A stretch of DNA of 64,000 nt from Epiperipatus broadwayi (GCA_028023455.1 JAQFVV010012498.1:3889797-3953796), one strand, 5' to 3'. Shown: positions 28,412 to 39,684, counted from the first letter of the stretch. Notes: generated from the letters alone by a model not told the origin. Made by a program: numbers and translations.

Positions 28412-29092
28412 CTCTATTATACCAGGGATTTTAGAAAAAATGCTTTTAAAGCTATACATCAATTGATATAAATTTTCAGTTAATTTTGAATCGACTGCAT
28501 AAAGATGTTCTATTTTTGCTTTTATGCTAGCATCAATTAATGTATTATGGATGCATAGTAATTGATTGGAAAGGTTATGCACACCATATTCAAAACTAAG
28601 CCTTTCCTTCTTACAAGTAAAAATTTTGTTATAAAAATCTATTTGGCAATCATTCAAAATCATGAAGTCAGCACCTATTATGGCTTCATGTATCAACCCA
28701 GGCATAATAAGAAAAACATGCCCAAACTCTGTATTATTAATTTTGAAGGTAATCCAAACTTGTTTGTTGGTTAACTTAGTTCTCTTTCCATTTGCTAGAG
28801 TCACATGGATTGGTTTTACTGGTAGTGAAGGAATATCACCTTCTATGCTTACCAGATTTTTATAAGTTGACTCCGATAATATGGAAGCTTGGCTTCCAGA
28901 GTCAATCAATGCTTCAACCTTTAGGTTTTTAATGTTTAAAATTACAACCGGACATTGATATGCAATAGGCGGTTCACCTATTGTAAATGGCTCTAAAAAA
29001 TCAATGTCTACATCCAAAGTATTCAGCATCCACATCTGATCGTTCCCCATTTTGTTAGCAACTGGTCCTTGTAAAGAGGAACTATTCCACAA
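28409..29092 (-). CDS. Gypsy aspartic protease (retropepsin) ORF
   Basis: A frame of 227 codons counted from a TTG. There is no ATG at the beginning, and the frame is open further upstream to about 29121, overlapping the end of gag. The catalytic motif 'ALIDSGSQASIL' has Asp-Ser-Gly at 64-66, and 'EAIIGADFM' (136-144) is the second conserved retropepsin block. Residues 1-40 are a linker after Gag. Retropepsins dimerise and cleave the Gag and Pol precursors. The lack of an AUG and the -1 frame relative to gag indicate expression by ribosomal frameshift. The last 50 residues lead into RT and end at the UGA at 28409-28411. Confidence 0.92.
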   Translation of the reverse strand: MWNSSSLQGPVANKMGNDQMWMLNTLDVDIDFLEPFTIGEPPIAYQCPVVILNIKNLKVEALIDSGSQASILSESTYKNLVSIEGDIPSLPVKPIHVTLANGKRTKLTNKQVWITFKINNTEFGHVFLIMPGLIHEAIIGADFMILNDCQIDFYNKIFTCKKERLSFEYGVHNLSNQLLCIHNTLIDASIKAKIEHLYAVDSKLTENLYQLMYSFKSIFSKIPGIIE

Positions 29093-29110
29093 AGACCTCT
29101 TTAGTTTAAC
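29064..29110 (-). promoter_or_regulatory. Candidate -1 programmed ribosomal frameshift signal, gag to protease
   Basis: On the minus strand the gag frame reads AAG TTA AAC TAA. GTTAAAC (29110-29104) fits the X XXY YYZ slippery pattern loosely and equals the heptamer known from equine arteritis virus. The gag stop TAA follows immediately. A -1 slip gives GTT AAA CTA AAG, which is the protease frame. Six bases after the heptamer begins a stem: GGTCTTTGT (29097-29089) pairs with ACAAGGACC (29072-29064), nine pairs with one G-T, around a 16-base loop. An alternative eight-pair stem TAAAGAGG/CCTCTTTA overlaps it. Heptamer, spacer of six and stable stem in the right frame make a textbook arrangement. 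Function is inferred, not shown. Confidence 0.85.
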
Positions 29111-31269
29111 TTTTTCTCGCTAGTTTTTCCATTAGGTTTCTTTAGAATAGTGGTGATACCACTAGTAGAGGGTTGGCTATTTTGTAACTCTACCCTACTT
29201 CTACTTTTATCAAACCTCACTATTTTCCTAGGATACGGGTATACTCTGTTTCTTTCATTAGAATTATACCTTCTTTTAAATCCTATCTGATGCCTCTGAT
29301 TATTATAACTGACGTTAATATTAGATAAAGGGTAATTTTGCCTATCTTTATTATTTTTGAACCTATTATCTATAGATGTCTCAGCATTTTCCAAGGCGTC
29401 TAACACTTCTGACACCTCTTCTATAGAGTAACGGTCCGCCGCAATTAACAGTTGCTCCACGTTTCTGGGCAGATTATGACGGATTATCCTAACTATCTGT
29501 CCCTCAGATAGTGGACATGCTGTTAGCGTTTTTAATCGTATGGCTTGACTCCTGAAGAAGTTAGTATAGCTTCCTTTATTTGGTTGGTATTTCTCTTGAG
29601 TTATCTGAAATCTGATATTGTCCTGTTTGTCAGCATTCCAGAAACTACCCGTGATCAAGCATCTAAAATCACCATATGTATTGGGCTTTTCGAATAGTGA
29701 ATGCCACCAATCTTTAGCAGTACCACCTAAGTGATTACTGCAGATGGCCAACTTCTCCCTTTCATTTAAAGCACATATTGAAAATAGTTCATCTAAACTA
29801 TTTAGAAATTCATATGGATTCTCAGCATGGTCACCTCTAAATGGTTTTATCCGCATAAAACGTAATGCCATGGAGTTATTGGTTCCTCCTTCATAATTAT
29901 TATCTATTTTAATTATTCGGCTATCTACTTCTTTATTATGATTAGGTTCTATTGGGTTATCTTCCTCTTTCCTTAAATATGCTATTCTATCTATGGGAAC
30001 TGGGCTTTTATATCCATCATCTTTGTTATGTGATGTCCTTACGTTACCTAATACTGAAGTTTGGTTACTAAGGGATTTTATTTCTTCTATTTGCTCATAT
30101 ACTTGTTTAAATTTCCCTTCCAAATTTATTTGTCCCATGACTTGATCTAAATACACCTTTTGTTCTAGTCTAAATCTATCCAGATCTTGGTCTATAATTT
30201 CTTTATATTCCGTGCTATTTTTCTCCACTTGCATTACTTGTTCTTTAACATCTTTCTGAAATCGTTTTAGGTTCTCACCTATTTTGACCCTATATTTTTG
30301 ATCATCTTCTTTTCTCATATTGAAATCTTCTAATTTTCCCATTAAACCTTCTTCTATTTCCTCTTTTATATCTCTCCTATTTTGTATTGCTAAGTCACTA
30401 AATTTATCCACTAATTCTCTCTCCATTTCATCTTTCATTCTTATTTTACTTTGTATTATTTCTTCTTTGATTTCATATATTTCATTTTTAATATCCAATT
30501 GGTTATTATCCAACTCTTGTTTTAATTGGCTATTATTATTCTGACATTGTATAATAGAATCCTCTATTTGTTTGTTTATACCTTTTATAGTTATTTCACT
30601 AAATTCCATAAATTTAGTTTTTAGCAACTCCTGGTTATTATAGTCTATCTTTTCTATCTCATTTTTTAAAGAACTAATAATTTTTTCATTATTATCTAAT
30701 CTTGATTCTAACCCATTAAATTTATTATGGGTTTCCTCTTGAAAGTCTTCCATAGTTTTACAAGTACCATCCAGCTTTATATTCATACCATTTATACATG
30801 TTTTAATTTCATTATTATTTTTACTTATAGTTTCCTGGAGATATTCAAATTTCATATTACATTCTTCCCTATTTCTTTTATTATCTTCTTGTATTTCTTC
30901 TTTAATTCTGTTAATATTTTCTTTAATCTCTTCTTTAATCTCTTCTCTATTTCTGCTTATATTTTCACTAATAGATTCAAATTTTATATTATTATCTGCT
31001 TTCATCTCTTCTCTATTTCTGCTTATCATTAGTGCTATTTGAGACAATAAAAAGCTATTGCTATCTCTTTCCTGTGTGAATATTCTTTCTTCCTTTATTT
31101 TTAATTCCCCAATCTTTTCATCTTCTTTTATTTCTTCCTTCATAATTTGTACAAGATCTGTAACTGTTTCTACTTTAATAGTATCTTCCATTTTACTTTC
31201 CTCCTCACAACTATGATCCACTACGGACTCAGATATTTCTTCTACTAAATCTTTATTTTGTTTATCCAT
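29101..31269 (-). CDS. gag: Gypsy Gag with very long N-terminal coiled coil
   Basis: The first plausible ATG is at 31269 ('MDKQNKDLVEEIS'), giving 722 residues. The frame is open about 117 bases further upstream but has no better start. Residues about 50-420 are heptad-rich, dominated by E, K, I, N and Q, with repeated 'NREEIKEEIKENI'-like units, so a long coiled coil is predicted. Residues about 476-625 are a retrotransposon capsid domain ('FRGDHAENPYEFL', 'GTAKDWWHSL'). The C-terminal 95 residues are basic ('FKRRYNSNERNR', 'RFDKSRSRVEL') and lack a CCHC zinc knuckle, so RNA binding probably depends on this basic tail. Gag forms the particle in which reverse transcription occurs. At about 720 residues it is long for gypsy, because of the coiled coil. 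Confidence 0.92.
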   Translation of the reverse strand: MDKQNKDLVEEISESVVDHSCEEESKMEDTIKVETVTDLVQIMKEEIKEDEKIGELKIKEERIFTQERDSNSFLLSQIALMISRNREEMKADNNIKFESISENISRNREEIKEEIKENINRIKEEIQEDNKRNREECNMKFEYLQETISKNNNEIKTCINGMNIKLDGTCKTMEDFQEETHNKFNGLESRLDNNEKIISSLKNEIEKIDYNNQELLKTKFMEFSEITIKGINKQIEDSIIQCQNNNSQLKQELDNNQLDIKNEIYEIKEEIIQSKIRMKDEMERELVDKFSDLAIQNRRDIKEEIEEGLMGKLEDFNMRKEDDQKYRVKIGENLKRFQKDVKEQVMQVEKNSTEYKEIIDQDLDRFRLEQKVYLDQVMGQINLEGKFKQVYEQIEEIKSLSNQTSVLGNVRTSHNKDDGYKSPVPIDRIAYLRKEEDNPIEPNHNKEVDSRIIKIDNNYEGGTNNSMALRFMRIKPFRGDHAENPYEFLNSLDELFSICALNEREKLAICSNHLGGTAKDWWHSLFEKPNTYGDFRCLITGSFWNADKQDNIRFQITQEKYQPNKGSYTNFFRSQAIRLKTLTACPLSEGQIVRIIRHNLPRNVEQLLIAADRYSIEEVSEVLDALENAETSIDNRFKNNKDRQNYPLSNINVSYNNQRHQIGFKRRYNSNERNRVYPYPRKIVRFDKSRSRVELQNSQPSTSGITTILKKPNGKTSEKKLN

Positions 31270-31885
31270 TTTTCCTTTTATAATAATTTTCCTCAAAATT
31301 TTATCACAATAATATACTATTATTAATTTTTCATAAAATGTTCTCTTACCAGTTTCTCCATCTCCTTTAACCACTACCCACAACAAAATATAGCAATACC
31401 TTCTACCCTTTTCCCTTATATTTATCTAACTACTTATAATAACAATAACAAATTAAATTATATGTGTCATATTATTATTTCCCACATGCATGATTCACAA
31501 ACACTTTGCACAGATCATAACACTCTTAAATATATTTTTCAATAATATTTCCACAAATTTAAATGGTCATATTAATTATTAATAATTGTTAGCCACATAT
31601 GCATATTTTAAATTTTATTTGTCAAACGAACCACCACAATATAATACGTTTTTCTAAATGATCAGATTATCTACCACGCGAAATTATAATTATCCCAACA
31701 ATAAATATTATTTTTATAATTAAATCCGAAACTATCTATTTTTTATAAAATATGTTTGTTGACAATCTCTGATTTTACATATTTAAATTCAAATATTAAA
31801 CCATATTCCCACTACACATCGTACAATACGTTGTAAAAACAAATTTATATTCTTTCGATTGCAGTCCCTACTGCACATCGGGCCA
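31270..31885 (-). other. Gypsy 5' leader with degenerate repeats of the PBS-proximal sequence
   Basis: About 620 bases lie between the PBS and gag. Diverged echoes of the sequence next to the PBS occur at about 31808-31838 ('actacacatcgtacaatacg' compared with 'actgcacatcgggccacgcg' at 31870-31889) and more weakly near 31630-31660. No ORF is present apart from the in-frame extension of gag. Confidence 0.55.
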
Positions 31886-31901
31886 CGCGTTGCTGGCGCC
31901 A
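31886..31901 (-). other. Primer-binding-site-like sequence
   Basis: Minus strand TGGCGCCAGCAACGCG lies 14 bases inside the 5' LTR end. A PBS normally begins TGG, pairing with the tRNA CCA end, and TGGCGCC is common in animal gypsy elements. I cannot assign the tRNA. The 14-base gap is larger than the usual few bases. Confidence 0.6.
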
Positions 31902-31915
31902 AATTCTCTCCCGTC

Positions 31916-34900
31916 TGTAACCTTCCCCCGCTCCATAATAATAACAACATGCCAACATGCTAAGAATATACTAACTATTCCGGAATTTCTTTACTTATTT
32001 ATTTCCGGTCAATAATAATTAACATTAATAATAATTCCGGGTTATCTAACTCAGTCTATCAAATATATTATTATAATTAAATAAAATAATCACTAGCTCA
32101 GAACTTTATAAACACAGTTATGTCTGTGAAATGAATCAACATAAACATCTTTTATTATTCCCATGAGACCTGGAGCAATGACAAAGGAACAAGCCGAGAG
32201 ATCATTGAGATACTATCCCAATGGCATAAGAACACTATCCTAAATAATTGACTAATAGCATTCCTACGACTTTTAAAACTTTTATCATATCTTAATATTT
32301 TTAAAACAAATTCTAGCTCACATAAATAAATTAATTAAATAAAATAGAGTTAAATTAATCAAATCATATCAAATCAAATAGATAAATCAATAAGTAAATA
32401 AATAACTAAATCTCAGGTTCATAAATTGTAATTAAAACTGATTTCATATTGCCATAGTAAACTATGATAAGGGAATTTTATGTCATAGTTCACTACGTAA
32501 CGAATAACTAATTAATAAGAACAATGACAATAATAAAATAATATAATCTTCTTTTCTTTCTAGATGTATTAAATATTTTCGTGGTAACATTTATTAATCT
32601 GATAATCAAAAGTTATGTGGTAACGTTCGCATATATTTTACTTAAATATTGTGGCAATTAACCCATGACCAATACCTGTTCTACTTATACTTCTTTCATT
32701 TTATTATGTAAATAAAACAAAATAAATTATTAAAATTTCTAATATTTATTATCCTGTGCAAAATCATAAACATGTTTAATTATAAACGTGCGTTGTGATT
32801 TCATGCATTTCATGTGTAGGAAAAACAACAACCAAGACACAAAGCTTACTAATAAAATTTTATAACATTTTATTAACATTATAACAAATAACACTTTGTA
32901 CATTATTTACAGCGGATATCCCTATTTACTTATCACAAACTTTTATTTATACCCGTTGATGTCTTAACATTATTATTATCGAATTTTATTTTACCCTTTT
33001 ACCATTAATAATTACAAAAGTATTTTACAATATTATTATTATTGGATACATGTTTTGAGCTTAGCTGAATACACAAAATTTCTATCCATTAAACTTTTCT
33101 ATTTGACATTATGTCCTTATAATTTCAAAATTATATTTCTATAAGATCTTTACTGTTATGTAAAATTATACAAAAATTACAAAATTATACTTATTCTTGT
33201 TAGTATGGAATCCTACAGAATTTAATCCTTATGATATTTTCATGTTCCTTTTATTATCAATCATAATATAATTACTGATAAAATTTTGATCCCATCCTTA
33301 ACTTTATATAGCAATTAACATTATCCACACACTATGTACAAATACACATTTTTTTGTTATACATTTCTTTAACTCATTTTCCAAATAAACATGCAATCTC
33401 TTTTACTAAATCTCACGTACAATATTTTAAAATCTTATTATTGTTTTAAAACTTAATTCTAAGGTTTTTTTTTTTTTTTTTAAAATTATATCAGTTTAGC
33501 AATTGGCTTTAAAATTATATCATATGATTCTTCATCTTTTATAATACTTATACTTTCACTTTGGACTTATACAATTCTACTTTACTCTAGTAAATAACTA
33601 TTCTTACATAACTACTATCTAACTTACTTTCTATCTTATGTATCATTTCTATAAAATTATCTCCCTGACGATGTATTTTCATGAAATCAAGATAGCGAAG
33701 ATATAGATGCGTTGGATCAAAATAAACAAGATATTATCCTTTATAAAACTTTGACAATCATGGCACAGTGAATTTAAGGACGCCATAGAGGAGTGACTTT
33801 TATCTGTCTATCTGCCTCTAGTATTGGAAGGATGCTAAAGCTATTTCTTCAGCTTCATCACATCAGAAAGTTTCAAAGATATGTAAAAAACACTGTCCAG
33901 AATATATGTGCTCAGTTATAGGGCGAAGTTATCTACACTGAAGTCACACAAATAATTATGATCCACATATTTCATTCCTTATAGTTTAATAAAACATCCT
34001 CTTGGTTTCCTTTGACATCAGTACTCCCAAGTCACTATCTGATTGATTTCTTCAGATTCATCTCTTCATTACATCGACAAATTCTCTGTCTACTTTGCTA
34101 ATAATAATAAAATTCATTTTTATTTAACTATACAGCTATTCTTAAGAAAATTCTTTACTATACTTCTCGTATATTTCTATCTCTACTGTTATAAACTATT
34201 TGAATATTTTCAATATAAAACTCAAAAGAATCACATAATTAATATGCTACTTATTATTAATCATTTTTAGATTATTTATTGCATGCACATTTTAAAATTT
34301 TACTACTCTCTTAAATATATGTTTGATGTTGGATAAATGTGTACTTATAACTTTTAACATCTTTCATACTTCATTCATTAATAGATGACCTATAAAAAAA
34401 AATATATTACATATTACCAATAATATTAAAATTACCAACGATCTCTATCCTCTGGATCGTATTTGTAAACTTCTCCATTCCAGGACTTCTAGTAGGTATT
34501 TAAAATTTTCCATACACACATTTTTATTTATACTAATATTTCTCTCATTCCATTAGCTCGTATATTTAAATATAATTATTATAAAATTTATGTTTATATG
34601 TTTCCCTAAGCTAATTCAAATTTTATACTTTAAATACAATAAAAAAAAATAATTAAAACTATATTTACGATACAGCTTTGTTGGACTCGCTTGGAAAATC
34701 GTTCATTGCAAAGCTAAAACAAAAAATTATATTTTATTTTCTTCAGTCACTTAATGTTCTAATTTAAACTTTTAATTCTGTTTATTAATTCTTCTTGGAC
34801 GATGATCCTTAATTTTCTTCATCTTTTTCCACTTATTCTTGAGATCTCCTTTACATAGTCTGCTAGCTTTTTCCCCCGCGCGCTTGGTTTTCCCTCGATG

Positions 34901-36502
34901 CATCTTGTACTTTATTTTAAAAATTCAATAAATTTTTCTTTATTTCCATGGATCCATTTTCCTCATTTTAGTGATTAATTATATCTGTTTAAAATAATAT
35001 TCTTTCCATTTAATATCTTTTCCTTTTTTCTATGATAAGATAAAAATCCAAGTTCCTCTTAGTAAATTCATATAGCACTTTATGCAGGACTATGCCTTTT
35101 CTTCTATTTTAAATTTTTAAAACTATATTTTTTTTTTTTTTTATAATGTTTCCTTTAATATAACATATTTTTCTTTATCACTATTTTACTATATACTCGA
35201 GAAACATATTATAATTTTTCCATTGAGAAATATGACTTAGTTTTAAATACTTATAAAACAAATGTTCGTCATAAGATTCTCTCGATAGCAAATAGTTGCT
35301 TTCTTATATTTTCACACAGCTTTTCCTTTGTATTTTTCCTAGTTATAGGATTTAATTTCTGGTTGAGCACAAATAATACAAAACTTATACAATTTTCACT
35401 CATTTTTCTTTCAATAATTATTTCAATTATTATTCTTGGTATTTCCATTTTATTGTAGGCTGAATGGTCAAATTTGATCAAATCCACTGGTAAGATCACG
35501 TAGAAATTAGCAAATCATCTTTCTGGATACAAAATTATATTATCTGTTCAAGACTAACTTTAGAATAATTATTAATTTATAAATTTATATTACTTTTTTC
35601 AGCTTCGATGTTACAAGCAATTCAAAAAGGTTACCTTCCTCTTCAACTTTCACATTCCATCTCCCGCTTCTGTCTATCTTAGATTTTTTTCTTGCCAATT
35701 TAAATCTGTTGATTGGTCAATATTTGTTTTTAGCGCGAACAATATTAGTCATTCTATTTTGGATGATAAATTGTACTTTTTAAATAAATATTTATGACGT
35801 AATGTCTGGAATATTACTTTAACTTAATATTATTAAATTTAATCATAGTTTGATAAAATTATTATTTGATCTTTAAAATAATTATTAAGACAATCTATAA
35901 TATTTTAAACTTTAATTTTTATGATAGATGACAATTATATCTAGTTTTAAATTCACAAACTTTATTATTATTTACCAAGTGTGTGTGTGCGTGAAAGCAT
36001 GTAATATACGATCACGTGTCTATTCACTTTACAAAAATAATCTTTTATTTATGTCTCGGTTTAAATTACCAAAACTAATGTATTTTCTAATTTTTGAAAA
36101 ATAAATTGAAACTTATAGGACTAAATATAATTCTCACCATCCCGAAGTTTATTAATAAAAATATACCCTATTAATTTTGACTAATTATAATATTATCTTT
36201 CATTTATTTAAACTATTAATTCTGAAAATATTATATTCTAATCATTACTATAATTTTAACTGTCTATAGCTGTGTTATTTTGTATGGCCAGCTTTCACAA
36301 CCATAAGCAATGATATTAAAACTTTATTTAACTGTTTACTTTTTAAAATACTTTATTATACTGTTATCTGTTAGGTATTTTAGCTTAAAATTGTATTACA
36401 AATCTATTAGTACTTTTATATCACTTAAATATAACTTAAAATTTAAAATTTTTTTCATAATTGACCTTTCTACCCTACCTATGATCTACAGACAAGGGCA
36501 CA
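31916..36502 (-). repeat. 5' LTR of the intact gypsy element
   Basis: Nearly identical to 21038-25610. It carries an 8-base 'catgccaa' insertion near its start on the plus strand and longer T runs near 33465 and 35125. On the minus strand the promoter should lie in this LTR, but TATA-like strings are so common in this AT-rich DNA that I cannot pick a start site. The outer end 'gggcaca' at 36496-36502 abuts 'atatatatata'. Confidence 0.95.
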
Positions 36503-37639
36503 ATATATATATAATTAACTTTCTTTTTTAAAAATAACTTTTTCCCCCCGAACTTTGTTTAGTGTAATATTTCTAATTTTGTAAATGATATAATGTATAA
36601 AATAATTACTTTCATATACAATAATGAAGTAAAGATATATACACATAGTGGATAGCTAAAATATTCAAGCTCTAACATCAAATTGATTGTAATTAAAAAC
36701 ATTATATATTAAAATCTGATTATAATTTCTGTATACATTTTCAGTTATTTGGAGACTCATCTAATAAGCCAAGGATTTTAATAAAGTGTATGTATGATAA
36801 AAAAAGATTTGCCTTGGAAATTTTACACTGACAATTCTTATAATTCAAGATTTATAGCAATCTTTGGAGAAGTGCATGGCAAATCTAAAATTTGATGATA
36901 TATAAATATACTAATGCAAAAAATATACAAGTGAGAATCAGAGATCTAATGTAGCTTGGTATTGTGTCCTACATAGTATCATTCATTATGTAGAGGACAG
37001 AAGTCAATATAATAATAATGAATTTATTGAAGATATATTTGTAAATAGAAATATGGCCATGCTAATGTACCAAATATAAAATCAATATGAATGAGAGGTT
37101 GATTGAAGTTATTATAAACATATATCTAATCTACAGCTATTATTAACTATATAAAAAATAACGGGTGATAGTTACCAAAACTAAATACATTTGTCATCAT
37201 ATCTAATTTCTACTATTATACTTTGACACATCAAATTATACAATAGAACAAATAATTATTTTAACCACATAAATTTTATCCAATTCTCAGAATAACCATT
37301 TTCTATGTGGAGTATCAAATTAACAAATGACAATGCTATAAATAGTGTTAGACAACAGAAATACAACCATATAACCCATTAATGTAACAGACTACCTTTC
37401 AAAATGACATTGAAATAATAAACATAAATGATGATTAATAATCCTGTATAAACCTATATAATTATATTAATATTTCATTTAATTTTTTTTAAAATTAAAT
37501 GAAGTTTTATATATAAATAGTCATAACAATATATGCTCAGTTTGACCAATTTCATAAAAAATTAGATCCCTCTTTGCCTTTCTTTATCTGTTATTCCTTG
37601 TACAAAATACAGTGAATCAAGTGAAACCAAAGTATTAAA
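36503..37639. other. Non-coding DNA right of the gypsy element
   Basis: AT-rich, with no recognisable gene or repeat. It starts with the (TA) target tract. Confidence 0.55.
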
Positions 37640-37650
37640 GAACACAAATA

Positions 37651-37688
<38 letters not shown>

Positions 37689-37698
37689 TATTTGTGTA

Positions 37699-37738
<40 letters not shown>
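37640..37738. repeat. (TA)n palindrome
   Basis: 'acacaaatactaa' plus (TA)n is mirrored by (TA)n plus 'ttagtatttgtgt' at 37685-37698, followed by a second (TA)n run to 37738. It can form a long hairpin and directly abuts the PLE C left end. Confidence 0.85.
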
Positions 37739-37741
<3 letters not shown>

Positions 37742-37960
37742 CTTAATGAAATATATTCAATTTATAGACAACTAAATACTTAAAATATATAAATAATAAA
37801 TTTATTAATATCTAATCGATTTTCATTCAAAAATGAACCTTATCAAGATATTATAACAATTGAAAAAATTCATGTGATTTACATATCATTTTAACACATC
37901 ATATACAGGTCAAACTTAACAATAAAGATGTTTTTATATGTTCCAATTTGTATTTAATGA

Positions 37961-38260
37961 TCATTTTCCATCTAAATTTACTGACCCTTGTACTAAATTC
38001 ATACATTTCTCTTTATTTTCATGTATATACAATGTTTCATATACTTTTATTTCTTTATAATTATTACAATATTTGATAACTTCAATACTTTCTTCACAAT
38101 TAATAATGTGTCCTGTTTCTAAAAAATTGCAAAATGGACCTGATTTAATATCTTTTTTATTTATAGCTCTGTCATGCTCTTTACCCCTTTCTATTTTACT
38201 TTTTGCTGACTGACCTATGTATATCATCTTGCATCTTTTACAAATAATTTTATAAACTAT
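37961..38260 (-). pseudogene. PLE C left-arm GIY-YIG endonuclease fragment
   Basis: The minus-strand frame includes 'GIVYKIICKRCKMIYIGQS', a clear GIY-YIG signature, with the tyrosines and 'YIG' intact. It is followed by 'KIERGKEHDRAI' with the arginine helix. It stops after 'GSVNLDGK' at a TGA, where the right arm has Trp followed by 'SLNKNWKI'. There is no RT domain upstream, because the copy is truncated in the spacer. The first in-frame ATG at 38227 lies inside the motif, so the start is meaningless. Confidence 0.82.
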
Positions 38261-38403
38261 TCCTACCTATCATTCTTATCATTCCTTATTTTAGAATTAC
38301 TTATTATTTTTTTAAAGATTTACTATTTTTCCATCCAATACCTATATTAAGATTTATTTTTTCTTTTCTATCATTTAGAATTTTATATACAAAAAAAAAA
38401 AAA

Positions 38404-38591
38404 TAGAAAAAGGACACAATATGAATTGTGAAGAAAGTATTGAAGTCATCAAATATTGTAAAAATTATAAAGAAAGAAAAGTATATGAAACATTGTATGT
38501 AGTTGAAAATAAAGAGAAATGTATGAATTTAGTACAAGGATCAGTAAAGTTAGGTGGAAAATGGTCATTAAATAAAAATTGGAAAATATAA
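38404..38591 (+). pseudogene. PLE C right-arm fragment: C-terminal end of the nuclease ORF
   Basis: About 60 codons are open from the junction: 'CEESIEVIKYCKNYKERKVY' and so on, ending 'KWSLNKNWKI' and TAA. They match the left arm with few changes. The GIY-YIG core is missing here, so this is a more truncated copy. Confidence 0.8.
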
Positions 38592-38825
38592 AAACATCTT
38601 TATTGTTAAGTTTGAGCTGTAGATGATGTGTTAAAATGATATGTAAATCAAGGAATTTTTTCAATTGTTGTAATATCTTGATAAGGTTCATTTTTGAATG
38701 AAAATCGATTAGATATTAATACATTTATATAATTTAAGTATTTAGTTGTCTATAAATTGAATATATTTCATTTTAAAGAATGGTATATTAGAAAGACAAC
38801 ATAATGGTTTTGTAATGCCATCATT

Positions 38826-39684
<859 letters not shown>

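Larger units (their letters stand above)
21038..36502 (-). mobile_element. Complete Ty3/gypsy LTR retrotransposon with about 4.58-kb LTRs
   Basis: Total length is 15,465 bp: LTR 4573 bp, internal region 6305 bp, LTR 4587 bp. On the minus strand the order is 5' LTR, PBS-like site, leader, gag, protease, RT, RNase H, integrase, PPT, 3' LTR. The domain order RT-RNase H-integrase defines Ty3/gypsy, and no env-like frame follows pol. The LTRs differ by a few substitutions and small indels, mostly in homopolymers, so insertion was recent. Both ends are TG...CA, and the flanks are 'atatat' on both sides, so the target was a (TA)n tract and the exact duplication cannot be phased. The LTRs together exceed the coding region, which is unusual for an animal gypsy element. 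Confidence 0.95.
37742..38778. mobile_element. Penelope-like element family C, head-to-head inverted arms
   Basis: The left arm (37742 to about 38122, minus) and right arm (about 38404-38778, plus) are inverted repeats of about 375 bp containing the end of the GIY-YIG ORF and the 3' untranslated region. The outer ends share 'tgaaatatattcaatttata' and its complement. The left copy extends a little further 5' across the spacer. The coding sequence is distinct from families A and B. (TA)n arrays lie on both sides (37701-37738, 38830-38935). This is the third PLE in the window with the same head-to-head layout. Confidence 0.8.

Noticed and set aside
30320-31032. Hydrophobic plus-strand frames resembling membrane proteins
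   Set aside because: Antisense of the Lys/Glu/Ile-rich Gag coiled coil, which reads as Phe/Ile/Ser-rich in reverse. The same applies at 42345-43513 and 63128-63457.
25820-31269. Env gene that would make the gypsy element an errantivirus-like retrovirus
   Set aside because: Pol ends at 25820 and only about 200 non-coding bases separate it from the PPT and 3' LTR. No third large ORF exists.
21038-36502. Segmental duplication as explanation for the 4.58-kb repeats
   Set aside because: The repeats begin TG and end CA, are bounded by a purine tract and a PBS-like site, and enclose gag-pol, so they are LTRs.
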